Positions 1 through 9,319 are shown, counted from the stretch's first letter. The stretch: 64,000 nt of DNA from Verrucomicrobiota bacterium (GCA_016713365.1 JADJPG010000003.1:124001-188000), one strand, 5' to 3'. A program made the numbers and translations. Notes: generated from the letters alone by a model not told the origin.

Positions 1-1
1 C

Positions 2-3000
2 GCGTCCACCAACTGGAGCCCGAATCAGGTTCCCTCCACCACGGACCACGCGGTCATCACCAACGCCGGAACCTACACCGTCATCGTGGATGCGGCCGTC
101 ACTGTCGACGCGATCACTGTCGGTGGCGCGAGCGGGCGCCAGACGCTCTCGAACTTAGTCGCGACGCTGACGCTGAATGGCAACGGAGTCGTCGGCACGA
201 ACGCAACCTTCGCGCTCTCTGGCAACGGCGTGTTGGCAGGCAATGGAGATCTGACTGTGGCCGGTCGCTTCGATTGGACCGGCGGCGTGATGCAGGGCAA
301 CGGCCGCACGATCATCGCGCCCGGCGCCGTGCTCGACATCAGCGGCAGCGGCTACAACAAGCAGCTCTATCGCCCGCTGGACCTGCGCGGCAACGGCACC
401 TTCAGCGGCGGCGGCTGGCTCTACGGCGGCTTTGGCGTGCCCTTCAACATCTTCGCCGGCTCCACCTTTGACCTCCAGGGCGACCAGCAGATGCCCTACG
501 GCGGCGGCGGCAACTTGGCCCAGCTCAATGTCGCCGGCACGCTCCGCAAATCCTCCGGCGCCGGTCTGGCCACCGTCGGATTCGTGCTCAACAACGCGGG
601 TCTGGTGCAGGCGCAGAGCGGCACGTTCAGCTTTGCAGCCGGCGGCTGGTCCAGCGGCCAGTTCGATGCGGCGAACAACACCGTGCTCAACTTCGGCGGC
701 GGCACGCACACGGTGACCAATGGCGTCAACTTTACCGCCAGCGGCTCGGGTTTTCACCGCGTGGACAACGGCACGTTCGACGTCGCCACCGCGCTGACCA
801 TGAACCCGCTCTTCGAGCTCACCGGCAGCGGCATCGTGGCCGGTAACAGCAACCTCACCTTCACCAGCACGCTGCGCTGGACCGGCGGCGTGATGCAGGG
901 CAACGGCCGCACGATCATCGCGCCCGGCGCCGTGCTCGACATCAGCGGCAGCGGCTACAACAAGCAGCTCTATCGCCCGCTGGACCTGCGCGGCAACGGC
1001 ACCTTCAGCGGCGGCGGCTGGCTCTACGGCGGCTTTGGCGTGCCCTTCAACATCTTCGCCGGCTCCACCTTTGACCTCCAGGGCGACCAGCAGATGCCCT
1101 ACGGCGGCGGCGGCAACTTGGCCCAGCTCAATGTCGCCGGCACGCTCCGCAAATCCTCCGGCGCCGGTCTCGCCACCGTCGGATTCGTGCTCAACAACGC
1201 GGGTCTGGTGCAGGCGCAGAGCGGCACGTTCAGCTTTGCAGCCGGCGGCTGGTCCAGCGGCCAGTTCGATGCGGCGAACAACACCGTGCTCAACTTCGGC
1301 GGCGGCACGCACACGGTGACCAATGGCGTCAACTTTACCGCCAGCGGCTCGGGTTTTCACCGCGTGGACAACGGCACGTTCGACGTCGCCACCGCGCTGA
1401 CCATGAACCCGCTCTTCGAGCTCACCGGCAGCGGCATCGTGGCCGGTAACAGCAACCTCACCTTCACCAGCACGCTGCGCTGGACCGGCGGCGTGATGCA
1501 GGGCAACGGCCGCACGATCATCGCGCCCGGCGCCGTGCTCGACATCAGCGGCAGCGGCTACAACAAGCAGCTCTATCGCCCGCTGGACCTGCGCGGCAAC
1601 GGCACCTTCAGCGGCGGCGGCTGGCTCTACGGCGGCTTCGGTGTGCCCTTCAACATCTTCGCCGGCTCCACCTTTGACCTCCAGGGCGACCAGCAGATGC
1701 CCTACGGCGGCGGCGGCAACTTGGCCCAGCTCAATGTCGCCGGCACGCTCCGCAAATCCTCCGGCGCCGGTCTCGCCACCGTCGGATTCGTGCTCAACAA
1801 CGCGGGTCTGGTGCAGGCGCAGAGCGGCACGTTCAGCTTTGCAGCCGGCGGCTGGTCCAGCGGCCAGTTCGATGCGGCGAACAACACCGTGCTCAACTTC
1901 GGCGGCGGCACGCACACGGTGACCAATGGCGTGAGCTTCACCGTCACCGGCTCAGGCTTTCACCGCGTGGACAACGGCACGCTCGACGTCGCCACCGCGC
2001 TGACCATGAACCCGCTCTTCGAGCTCACCGCCAACGGCACCGTGGCCGGCAACAGCAACCTCACCTTCACCAGCACGCTGCGCTGGACCGGCGGCATCCT
2101 GCAGGGCAACGGCCGCACGATCATCGCCCCGGGCGCCGTGCTCGACATCAGCGGCAGCGGCTACAACAAGCAGCTCTATCGCGCGCTGGACCTGCGCGGC
2201 AACGGCACCTTCAGCGGCGGCGGCTGGCTCTACGGCGGTTTTGGCGTGCCCTTCAACATCTTCGCCGGCTCCACCTTTGACCTCCAGGGCGACCAGCAGA
2301 TGCCTTACGGCGGCGGCGGCAACTTGGCCCAGCTCAACGTCGCCGGCACCCTGCGCAAATCCTCCGGCGCCGGTCTGGCCACCGTCGGATTCGCCGTGAC
2401 GAATACCGCGCTCGTCGAATCGAAGAGCGGCACACTGAGCTTCACCGCGAGCTACATCCAGAACTCCGGCACCACGCTGCTCAACGGCGGCGGCTTCGGC
2501 GGTAACGCGATCCTCGACATTCGCGGTGGCGAACTACGCGGCGCAGGAAACATTTCGGGCGACGTGCGCAATTGGGCCGACGTTCATCCCGGCGGGCCGT
2601 TCGGCTTCCTGAGCATCTCCAACAGCGTCACGCAGATTTACAGCAACACCGCCAACGGTCGCTTGAACCTCCAGCTCGGCGGGCTCATCCCCGGCACAAA
2701 CCACGATCAGGTGCGCATCAACGGCCAGGCGAATCTCTCCGGCACGATCAACGTGGATTTCGTGAACGGTTTCGTGCCGGCGATCGGCAACTCCTTCACC
2801 GTGATGACCTACACGGCGCGCTCCGGCCAGTTCGCCGGCATCACCGCACCGCCGGGCGTCACCCTGCAACCGGCGTATTTCCCGACGCACCTCGTGTTGA
2901 ACGCCGTCGCCGTCACGCAAGTGCCGCCCTTCATCATCACGCACCCGACGAATGTCGTGTTGAAGGAAGGTCTCACCGCGACGTTCCGTGTCGTCGCGAG

Positions 3001-4558
3001 CGGCACGCCGCAGTTGAATTACCAGTGGCAGCGGAACGCGATCGACATCCCGGGCGCGACGAGTGACACGCTCGTCATCCCCGGCGTCACCGTCACGAAC
3101 GCCGGCGCGTATCGCGTGCTGGTCAGCAACCTCGCCGGCATCACCAACAGCCCCAGCGCGACGTTGATCGTCGAGCCCGGCTTCCAGACCGTGGAGATCG
3201 ACACCGGCATCACGAACGTGCTCACCGGCGCTTCGTTCATCAATGGCTTGAACGGCGCCATCGTGGGCCGCGACGGCTCGATGCGCATTACACGCGACGG
3301 CGGTGCGACGTGGTCTGTCGTGAACACCGGCATGACGGAGATCACCGATGTGCAGTTTGTCGGCGGCGCGATCTTCATCTCGGGCGGCGGAGCACACACC
3401 ATCTGCGTGTCGTACGACGGCGGGTTGACTTGGGAACCCGCATACTCGGGCACGCAACGCATCTTCCGCATGCGCTTCCTCTCGCCTGGCTACGGTTACG
3501 CGGTGGGCGATGGAGTCATCCTGCGCTGGGATGGCACTTCGTGGACGCCGGATTTCGAACTCGATGTTCGTTTGCTGAGCATTGATTACTGCGGTGGCTT
3601 CCCGGTCGCAGTCGGCGAAGGCGGGCGCATCTATCAATTCACCGGCACGAACTGGGTTCTCCGCCACACCGAGGTGAACCTCGCCACGTTCAACGACGTG
3701 AAGTTCTGCGCGTCTGGCAGCACGGGCATCGCCGTCGGCACCGGCGGTGTGATTTATCAGACGACCGATTGCGGATTGAACTGGGCGCCCTTCACCAATC
3801 CCGCCTTCACCGGCAAGTTGCGCTCGATCGCGTTCGGCGATTGCGGCACGTGGTGGGTGAGCGGTGACGACGGCGTGATTCTCCAGTCCGAAGACGGCGG
3901 TCACACCTGGGGCACCATCTACTCCGGCACCACTCGTCACATCCGCGAGATCGTCTTCATCGACGGCTACGGCTACTACGTCGACGATGGCGGTCACATC
4001 CATCGCTATGTCTACCTGCCGATTCCGCAGAACCTCCCGCCCGTCATCACGCTCGTGCAACCGGCCGGCGCGGTGACGAACTGGGCTTGCACGCGCCTGC
4101 CGCTCCGCGCGCTTGCGTCGGACCCGAACGGCTTCATCGCCAAGGTCGAGTTCTTCGCTCAAACGACGAGCATTGAAGTGGACACGACGTATCCGACCTG
4201 GACCGGCGCGTGGACCAACTGCGACATCGGCACATTCACGGTCACTGCTGTCGCCACCGACAATCGCGGCGCGACCGCCGTCAGCGGCCCGATCAAAATC
4301 ACCACCGTTCACCCGCCGCTGCACACGCTAATCCCGGCGGGCTTCATGGGTCGCGCGCCCGACGCAGGATTCAAGCTCTGCATGACCGGCGAAACCGGTC
4401 GGCAATACGAAGTCTACGCGCACACGAACGTCGTCGCGCCATTCGCCACGTGGGAATACCTCGGCTTGATGAGCGAAGTGGACCGGCTCTTCAGTTACCT
4501 CGATCGCGGCGCGACGAATCTCCCGTACCGCTTCTACCGCGCGAAGCAGGTGCCGTGA
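2..4558 (+). CDS. Giant secreted repeat protein (autotransporter-like repeats, Ig, YCF48-like propeller), 5' end outside window
   Basis: The reading frame is open from base 2 with no start codon, so the gene begins before the window. The first visible residues (NWSPNQVPSTTDHAVITNAG) are typical of large secreted beta-helix proteins. Reading C-ward: about three and a half copies of a 201-residue glycine/asparagine-rich repeat (bases 275-2392), a conserved autotransporter-like stretch, one Ig-like domain (about 2930-3175, with YQWQRN and NAGAYRVLVSN), a YCF48/BNR-like beta-propeller (about 3180-4020, with repeated DGGxTW motifs), a second Ig-like domain (about 4030-4315), and a C-terminal module ending in YRFYRAKQVP that is common at the ends of Verrucomicrobia secreted proteins. 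The function is unknown; cell-surface adhesion or binding is an inference. No enzyme motif was seen. Confidence 0.85.
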   Translation, partial: ASTNWSPNQVPSTTDHAVITNAGTYTVIVDAAVTVDAITVGGASGRQTLSNLVATLTLNGNGVVGTNATFALSGNGVLAGNGDLTVAGRFDWTGGVMQGNGRTIIAPGAVLDISGSGYNKQLYRPLDLRGNGTFSGGGWLYGGFGVPFNIFAGSTFDLQGDQQMPYGGGGNLAQLNVAGTLRKSSGAGLATVGFVLNNAGLVQAQSGTFSFAAGGWSSGQFDAANNTVLNFGGGTHTVTNGVNFTASGSGFHRVDNGTFDVATALTMNPLFELTGSGIVAGNSNLTFTSTLRWTGGVMQGNGRTIIAPGAVLDISGSGYNKQLYRPLDLRGNGTFSGGGWLYGGFGVPFNIFAGSTFDLQGDQQMPYGGGGNLAQLNVAGTLRKSSGAGLATVGFVLNNAGLVQAQSGTFSFAAGGWSSGQFDAANNTVLNFGGGTHTVTNGVNFTASGSGFHRVDNGTFDVATALTMNPLFELTGSGIVAGNSNLTFTSTLRWTGGVMQGNGRTIIAPGAVLDISGSGYNKQLYRPLDLRGNGTFSGGGWLYGGFGVPFNIFAGSTFDLQGDQQMPYGGGGNLAQLNVAGTLRKSSGAGLATVGFVLNNAGLVQAQSGTFSFAAGGWSSGQFDAANNTVLNFGGGTHTVTNGVSFTVTGSGFHRVDNGTLDVATALTMNPLFELTANGTVAGNSNLTFTSTLRWTGGILQGNGRTIIAPGAVLDISGSGYNKQLYRALDLRGNGTFSGGGWLYGGFGVPFNIFAGSTFDLQGDQQMPYGGGGNLAQLNVAGTLRKSSGAGLATVGFAVTNTALVESKSGTLSFTASYIQNSGTTLLNGGGFGGNAILDIRGGELRGAGNISGDVRNWADVHPGGPFGFLSISNSVTQIYSNTANGRLNLQLGGLIPGTNHDQVRINGQANLSGTINVDFVNGFVPAIGNSFTVMTYTARSGQFAGITAPPGVTLQPAYFPTHLVLNAVAVTQVPPFIITHPTNVVLKEGLTATFRVVASGTPQLNYQWQRNAIDIPGATSDTLVIPGVTVTNAGAYRVLVSNLAGITNSPSATLIVEPGFQTVEIDTGITNVLTGASFINGLNGAIVGRDGSMRITRDGGATWSVVNTGMTEITDVQFVGGAIFISGGGAHTICVSYDGGLTWEPAYSGTQRIFRMRFLSPGYGYAVGDGVILRWDGTSWTPDFELDVRLLSIDYCGGFPVAVGEGGRIYQFTGTNWVLRHTEVNLATFNDVKFCASGSTGIAVGTGGVIYQTTDCGLNWAPFTNPAFTGKLRSIAFGDCGTWWVSGDDGVILQSEDGGHTWGTIYSGTTRHIREIVFIDGYGYYVDDGGHIHRYVYLPIPQNLPPVITLVQPAGAVTNWACTRLPLRALASDPNGFIAKVEFFAQTTSIEVDTTYPTWTGAWTNCDIGTFTVTAVATDNRGATAVSGPIKITTVHPPLHTLIPAGFMGRAPDAGFKLCMTGETGRQYEVYAHTNVVAPFATWEYLGLMSEVDRLFSYLDRGATNLPYRFYRAKQVP
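275..2392 (+). repeat. 603-bp in-frame tandem repeats (3 full copies plus half)
   Basis: Units start at 275, 878, 1481 and 2084, each opening with the codons for WTGG. The period is exactly 603 bp (201 codons), so the frame is kept. By eye, copies 1 and 2 differ at one base (567 against 1170). Copy 3 is almost the same until about 1930 and then diverges. The fourth copy stops after the LATVGF codons near 2392. Such similarity implies recent duplication or gene conversion. Confidence 0.95.
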
Positions 4559-4573
4559 TGTATCGCTGACGTT

Positions 4574-4645
4574 GGAGCGCCGAACTCCGTTTCGGCTCGA
4601 AACATTGAACACACCCGAACGCGCCGATTCGGAGATCGGCGCTCC
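4574..4645. repeat. Imperfect inverted repeat between secreted-protein gene and cysteine desulfurase
   Basis: The arms GGAGCGCCGAACTCC (4574-4588) and GGAGATCGGCGCTCC (4631-4645) are complementary except at one position, with a 42-base loop. It lies 16 bases after the stop of the upstream gene. It could act as a terminator-like stem or be a dispersed REP/MITE-type element. No T-tract follows, so a pure terminator role is less likely. Confidence 0.6.
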
Positions 4646-4709
4646 ATTCGGGCGGTTCCAACCGCTTTCCGCGTTCGACAATTCAGTCGTATCGCGGAAC
4701 ACTTCGCGC

Positions 4710-5861
4710 GTGCGGACGATCTACTTCGACTACAACGCCACCACGCCGCTCGACCCGGCGGTGCGCGACGCGATGCTGCCATATCTCGGCGAGGTCTTCG
4801 GCAATCCATCGAGCGTGCATCACGTCGGACGGCGCGCGCGGGCGTTGCTCGATGACGCGCGGGATCGCGTCGCGAAAGTGTGGGCGGCCAAACCGAGCGA
4901 AGTCATCTTCACCAGCGGCGGAACCGAGAGCAGCAACCAGGCAATCTGCGGCACGGCTCGACTGCGGCGCGACAAGGGGCGGCATATAATTACCAGCAAA
5001 GTGGAACATCATGCCGTGCTCCACACCTGTGAATATCTTGCGAAGAAGGAGGGCTTCGAGGTCACGTATCTGCCCGTCAGCCCGGAGGGTTTCGTGAGTG
5101 TGGACTCGCTCGTCGCCGCGATTCGACCGGACACCATTCTCGTCTCCATCATGGCGGCGAATAACGAGACCGGCTCCATTCAGCCCGTTGCGGAGCTGGG
5201 CAAGGTTTGCCGTGAGCGCGGCGTGCTCTTTCACACCGATGCCGTGCAGTGGTTCGGCAAGGAACCGTTCGAGAGCATCCACCAGTTTAACGCGGACCTC
5301 GTCTCCGTCTGCGCCCACAAATTCCACGGACCGAAAGGCGCGGGCGCGCTCTTCATTCGCTCGCCGTTGCTGCCGGACCCGATCGTCTTCGGCGGCGGCC
5401 ACGAGAACGAACGTCGCGCCGGCACGGAGAATCTCGCCGCGATCATCGGCTTCGCCGAAGCAACGGACCGCTTCGTGAAGACGCCGGTGTTTCCGAAGGA
5501 GCATTTGCTCGCGTTCACGCAACGACTCATCGCGTTCATCGATCAGCTCGGGCCGAAGACCGCCGTGCTGCGCAGTCCGCGGGATCGTCGTCTGGCAAAC
5601 ACGCTCGCCTTCACCGTGCCGGGCGCGGACAGCATCTCGCTTCTCGCGGGACTGGATCTGGAAGGCATCTGCGCTTCGAGCGGTTCGGCGTGTTCAGCGG
5701 GATCCCTGGAACCGTCGCACGTAATGCTGGCGCTCGGCGTGCCGAAGGACGAAGCGAACGCGCTCGTTCGTTTCTCACTGGGCCGGGAATCCACGCTCGC
5801 CGAAGTGGCGCACGTCGAACGCGTGCTGCCGGAAGTCATCGTGCGAGTGACGGAAGCGTAG
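4710..5861 (+). CDS. Cysteine desulfurase (NifS/IscS family)
   Basis: A PLP-dependent enzyme that takes sulfur from L-cysteine for Fe-S cluster and thio-cofactor assembly in the cytoplasm. Counting from the GTG at 4710 (383 residues, the usual family length), the PLP lysine is K204 in HKFHGPKGAG, and the stacking histidine is in the VEHHAVLH stretch. The persulfide cysteine is C328 in SSGSACSAG, followed by a short loop. The frame is open back to a TTG at 4572, but the extra 46 residues come from an inverted repeat and lie before the conserved start IYFDYNATTPLDP, so the GTG is preferred. No iscU, iscA or suf genes are adjacent, so the pathway branch (IscS, NifS or tRNA thiolation) is not settled. 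Confidence 0.9.
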   Translation: MRTIYFDYNATTPLDPAVRDAMLPYLGEVFGNPSSVHHVGRRARALLDDARDRVAKVWAAKPSEVIFTSGGTESSNQAICGTARLRRDKGRHIITSKVEHHAVLHTCEYLAKKEGFEVTYLPVSPEGFVSVDSLVAAIRPDTILVSIMAANNETGSIQPVAELGKVCRERGVLFHTDAVQWFGKEPFESIHQFNADLVSVCAHKFHGPKGAGALFIRSPLLPDPIVFGGGHENERRAGTENLAAIIGFAEATDRFVKTPVFPKEHLLAFTQRLIAFIDQLGPKTAVLRSPRDRRLANTLAFTVPGADSISLLAGLDLEGICASSGSACSAGSLEPSHVMLALGVPKDEANALVRFSLGRESTLAEVAHVERVLPEVIVRVTEA

Positions 5862-5870
5862 TGCACTGAC

Positions 5871-5923
5871 TCACTGTTTACCGACCTACTGATTACTTCC
5901 CAAAGTGAATCAGTAAACAGTGA
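5871..5923. terminator. Long stem-loop between convergent genes
   Basis: TCACTGTTTA (5871-5880) pairs perfectly with TAAACAGTGA (5914-5923). An inner stem CTGATTACTT/AAGTGAATCAG continues it with one bulge. It sits between the ends of the cysteine desulfurase (plus) and the Gfo/Idh/MocA gene (minus). A two-way terminator is the simplest reading, although there is no strong T-tract. Confidence 0.55.
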
Positions 5924-5932
5924 GAAGATGAT

Positions 5933-6907
5933 TCATCCGCCGTTCTTCTTGAGCACATCCTTAATCTTCACAGGCACCCCGCCCTGCCGCTTGCTTTCGT
6001 CGGCGGCTTCCATGAAGGCGAAGAGTTCTATCGTTTCCTCCGGAGTGACGGGCGCCACACCGGTCTGGAAGAACTTTACCACCTCGCGAAGGAGCGGGGC
6101 GTAGTCGCCACTGCCCTTTTGTTCCGCGACAGCCTTGGTGCCGAAGACAATCACCTTGTGCGGTGTCGGGCCGCCACGCAGCGCGTGCAGCGTGCCGACG
6201 CGTCCTTGCTCCACGTACCGGTGACGATGTCCGTGTTTGCGGTGGTCGTGCGCACGACGGTTTCGCAGCCAGTGCCTAGAATGGCGAAGAGCGCTTCCGT
6301 GGGATGAACGCCGTACCAGAAGAGATCCGGATGATGCGGTTCCAGATGCGCCGGGCCATAGGAGATGACGCTGCGGATATCGCCCACCGCTGTCTTCTTC
6401 ACTTCGACGAGGCTGTTGTAGAAGCGATACGAGGACGAGCTGAACACCGGCACCTTTGGCTTCCTTCGCGAGGCGATAAATCTCAATCGCATCGCGCAGC
6501 GTGCCCGCGACAGGCTTGTCGATGAAGAGAGGTTTGCGCGCCTTGATGACTGGTCGCGCCTGTTCGAGATGCGGACGGCCATCGACGCTTTCGAGCAACA
6601 CGGCGTCCACTTGCTGACAGAGCTCCTCGATACTTGGAACGATCTTCACGCCGAAGTCGTCCTGAAGCTGCTTGGTAAATCCGTCCACGCGGCTCGCGCT
6701 GGATTCAACATCCGGGCTGCCGCCTTTGAACGCCGCGACCACCTTTCCGCCGGGAACGTGGTCTTTGTGCTTCGGGTCGTTCAGCAGCCGGGTAAACGCG
6801 GTGACGTGGGAGGTATCGAGTCCGATGATGCCGATGCGAAGTTCATCAGCGGCGAAGGCGGAGAGAGTCATGACGGTGCCCGTGATTGCAGTCAGCAGGA
6901 GTTTCAT
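5933..6907 (-). CDS. Exported Gfo/Idh/MocA-type oxidoreductase-like protein with two compensating frameshifts
   Basis: The N-terminus (start at 6907, MKLLLTAITGTVMTLSAFAA) is a Sec signal peptide followed by a Rossmann strand (RIGIIGLDTSHVTAF). The conserved EEL..VDAVLLES and KPLFIDKPVAG motifs follow. Such exported members of the NAD(P)-dependent sugar oxidoreductase family are frequent in Verrucomicrobia and Planctomycetes. From about 6457 to about 6205 the frame encodes nonsense. The true sequence (KVPVFSSSSYRFYN through IVTGTWSK) lies in another minus-strand frame, after which the original frame resumes at GRVGTLHALRGG. One extra A in an AAA run (6455-6457) and one missing base near 6205 explain this. 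The reading frame is open throughout but the middle quarter is garbled: either two sequencing errors or a decaying gene. Confidence 0.7.
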   Translation of the reverse strand: MKLLLTAITGTVMTLSAFAADELRIGIIGLDTSHVTAFTRLLNDPKHKDHVPGGKVVAAFKGGSPDVESSASRVDGFTKQLQDDFGVKIVPSIEELCQQVDAVLLESVDGRPHLEQARPVIKARKPLFIDKPVAGTLRDAIEIYRLAKEAKGAGVQLVLVSLLQQPRRSEEDSGGRYPQRHLLWPGASGTASSGSLLVRRSSHGSALRHSRHWLRNRRAHDHRKHGHRHRYVEQGRVGTLHALRGGPTPHKVIVFGTKAVAEQKGSGDYAPLLREVVKFFQTGVAPVTPEETIELFAFMEAADESKRQGGVPVKIKDVLKKNGG

Positions 6908-6983
6908 GACCGCAGAGTCGTCCCGGAGCAGGACGAGCGGCAAGGGGAAATTTCAGTTGGCGGGCAGCCTCAACCGCGGTCGG

Positions 6984-8015
6984 TCACCACTCGATGACCG
7001 CGGCGGCCCAGGTCAGGCCCGCACCGAAGACGACGAGCAGCGCGAGGTCGCCACGTTGAAGGCGGCCTTGCTGGACGGCTTCATCCAACGCGATCGCCAC
7101 GGAGGCGGCGGAGGTGTTGCCGTATTTGTCGAGATTCACGAAGACCTGATCGGGCGTCACGCCTAGGCGATCACCGACGGCGTCGATAATGCGGCGGTTG
7201 GCCTGATGCGGGATGACAAGCTTGATTTGCGTGATGTCGATCTCGCAACGGCGGAGCGCTTCAGTCGCGGCGCTCATCATGGCGTTGACGGCGTTCTTGA
7301 ACGTTTCCTTGCCGTCCATCTGCAAGTGATGCAGGCCGGCTTCGACAGAATCCGTGGTCGCAGGAATGCGACTGCCGCCGCCGGGCATGCAGAGCAACGA
7401 TGCCTTCTCGCCGTCCGCGCCCATGCACGCGGTCAACAGGCCGTGCGCATCCGGACGATGCTGCAGAATCGCCGCGCCCGCGCCGTCGCCGAAAAGGACG
7501 CAGGTGTTGCGATCCTTCCAGTTGACGATCGAGGAGAGGCGTTCCGCACCAATGACGAGCACCGTTTCGTAGGTGCGGGACATGATGAATTGCTGGCCGA
7601 TTTCCAGAGCGTAGATGAATCCGGAGCACGCCGCCTCGATGTCGAACGCCGCGGCTTTCTTCGCGCCAATTTTGTTCTGCACCAGGCACGCCGTGGACGG
7701 AAACATCATGTCCGGCGTAATGGTCGCAACGATGATGAGATCAATTTGATCGGCGGTGACGCCGGCCTTTTCCATCGCGCGACGGGCGGCCTGGGCGGCC
7801 ATGTCAGAGGTGAATTCGTTTTCCGCCGCGATCCGGCGTTCCTTGATGCCGGTGCGGGTCGTGATCCACTCGTCAGTGGTGTCGACGATCTTTTCCAGGT
7901 CCGCGTTGGTCATGATGCGCTCGGGCACATACGAACCGACGGCAGTGATGGAGCAGGTGCGCCCTTGGAAGTTATGCTTGGCGCGGGGGTTCTTGAAGAG
8001 TTGAGTGGTGCTCAT
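6984..8015 (-). CDS. fabH: 3-oxoacyl-ACP synthase III (KAS III)
   Basis: Starts type II fatty acid synthesis by condensing acetyl-CoA (or another acyl-CoA) with malonyl-ACP. The 343-residue protein has the thiolase-fold catalytic set: C130 in AACSGF, H270 in IPHQANRR and N300 in KYGNTSAAS. The VDTTDEWITTRTGI motif is typical of FabH. Its start overlaps the stop of plsX in an ATGA junction, so the two are translationally coupled. It is the last gene of the coaD-yceD-rpmF-plsX-fabH run. Confidence 0.96.
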   Translation of the reverse strand: MSTTQLFKNPRAKHNFQGRTCSITAVGSYVPERIMTNADLEKIVDTTDEWITTRTGIKERRIAAENEFTSDMAAQAARRAMEKAGVTADQIDLIIVATITPDMMFPSTACLVQNKIGAKKAAAFDIEAACSGFIYALEIGQQFIMSRTYETVLVIGAERLSSIVNWKDRNTCVLFGDGAGAAILQHRPDAHGLLTACMGADGEKASLLCMPGGGSRIPATTDSVEAGLHHLQMDGKETFKNAVNAMMSAATEALRRCEIDITQIKLVIPHQANRRIIDAVGDRLGVTPDQVFVNLDKYGNTSAASVAIALDEAVQQGRLQRGDLALLVVFGAGLTWAAAVIEW

Positions 8016-9064
8016 GCGACCGCAGAGTCAGGGGATGGAACAGCTGTCTTGTTCAGGCCGAGCTTTTCATTCGCCCGGGCCACTTCGCTGACAATAGTGT
8101 CGTTGATTTTGTGTTGGATGGTTTCAGTCGCCACGCGGATGGCGTTGAAAATGGCTTTCTCACGTGCGGATCCGTGAGCCTTGATGACCGTGCCGTTCAA
8201 GCCGAGCAGCGGCGCGCCGCCGTAGGCTTCCGGGTCCATGCGCCGCTTGATGCTCTTCAGCGCGCCCTGCGCCATCAAGGCGCCGGCCTTGCGCAGCGGG
8301 TTCGCCATGAACTCGCGTTTGAGCAACCCGCCAACCGCCTTGCCCATGCTCTCGATGCTCTTCAGCACGATATTTCCGGTGAAGCCATCGGTCACGACCA
8401 CATCGACGTGGTCTTCAAAGAGGTCGTGCCCTTCGACATTCCCGATGAAGTTCAGGTCAATCTGCTTGCAGAGCCTCGCGGTCTCCCGGGTAAGGTCGGT
8501 ACCTTTGGTTTCCTCAGCACCATTGCTGAGGACGCCCACGCGCGGGCTTTTTCGGCCCAGAACGCCACGGGAGTAAACACTGCCCATGATGGCGAACTGG
8601 ACGAGGAGAGCCGGCTTGCAGTCGGGATTCGCGCCTGCGTCGAGCAAGACGAATTCGCCCACGCCAGATGGCATTACCGCAGCGATGGCAGGACGATCTA
8701 CCGGATCAAGGCGCCGGAGCTTGAAGGTCGCCGAGGCCACCAACGCGCCGGTGTTGCCGCGGGAGATGACCGCCTCAGCCTTGCCGGCGCGGACGAGTTC
8801 CATGGCACGAACCATGGAGCAATCCTTCTTCTTGCGAACGGCGTCGAGCGGCTTGTCCTCCATGGTAATCACCTCGGAGGCATGATGCAACTGCAGCCGT
8901 GAATCGGCGCACTGGGCACGGGCAAGCTCAGCCTCGATGTCGGGTTTCAGCCCGACGAGGTGCAACTCAGAGATGTGCGGGTAGGCTTGGAGCGCCTGTT
9001 TGACACCATTGATGACGACCGAGATTCCGTGGTCGCCACCCATGACATCCACGACGATTCGCAT
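8012..9064 (-). CDS. plsX: Phosphate acyltransferase PlsX
   Basis: Makes acyl-phosphate from acyl-ACP for the PlsY step of phosphatidic acid synthesis. The start at 9064 gives the canonical N-terminus MRIVVDVMGGDHG; an in-frame start eight codons upstream is unlikely. Family landmarks include the SRGNTGALVASA stretch, DAGANPDCKP and VVTDGFTGNIVLKS. At 350 residues it is the normal length. It lies between rpmF and fabH, the classical lipid-synthesis order. Confidence 0.96.
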   Translation of the reverse strand: MRIVVDVMGGDHGISVVINGVKQALQAYPHISELHLVGLKPDIEAELARAQCADSRLQLHHASEVITMEDKPLDAVRKKKDCSMVRAMELVRAGKAEAVISRGNTGALVASATFKLRRLDPVDRPAIAAVMPSGVGEFVLLDAGANPDCKPALLVQFAIMGSVYSRGVLGRKSPRVGVLSNGAEETKGTDLTRETARLCKQIDLNFIGNVEGHDLFEDHVDVVVTDGFTGNIVLKSIESMGKAVGGLLKREFMANPLRKAGALMAQGALKSIKRRMDPEAYGGAPLLGLNGTVIKAHGSAREKAIFNAIRVATETIQHKINDTIVSEVARANEKLGLNKTAVPSPDSAVA

Positions 9065-9112
9065 AAATGGAAAGAGCGCGGCAGGCATCCAGGCCGGCGG
9101 CGCTCTTAAATC

Positions 9113-9301
9113 CTATGCTCCAGCCGTGACAGTGATGACTTGGCGGCCCTTGTAAAAACCACAAGCCGGACAGACCCGGTGCGGGACGTAAGGTGCCGCG
9201 CATTGAGGGCAGGTGCTGAGCTGCGGGAGCTTGAGCACGCTGTTGTAGGCACGCCGCATCCGCATGCGGCTGGTCGATGGTTTTCTTTTGGGAACGCCCA
9301 T
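9113..9301 (-). CDS. rpmF: 50S ribosomal protein L32
   Basis: A 62-residue basic protein beginning MGVPKRKPSTSR, with a zinc-ribbon made of CPQC and CPAC pairs about a dozen residues apart. It is part of the large ribosomal subunit. It sits between yceD and plsX as in many bacteria, linking ribosome and membrane lipid gene expression. Confidence 0.97.
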   Translation of the reverse strand: MGVPKRKPSTSRMRMRRAYNSVLKLPQLSTCPQCAAPYVPHRVCPACGFYKGRQVITVTAGA

Positions 9302-9319
9302 AAATTCTTTAGTTCAATG

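Noticed and set aside
155..1915. 586-codon open frame on the minus strand opposite the repeats
   Set aside because: It mirrors the GC-rich third-position bias of the plus-strand gene and repeats with the same 603-bp period. The protein is Ala/Gly/Glu/Val-rich with no known domain.
6974..7003. CCGCGGTC/GACCGCGG hairpin at the end of fabH as a terminator
   Set aside because: The stem is perfect but overlaps the stop codon region and has no T-run on the minus strand.
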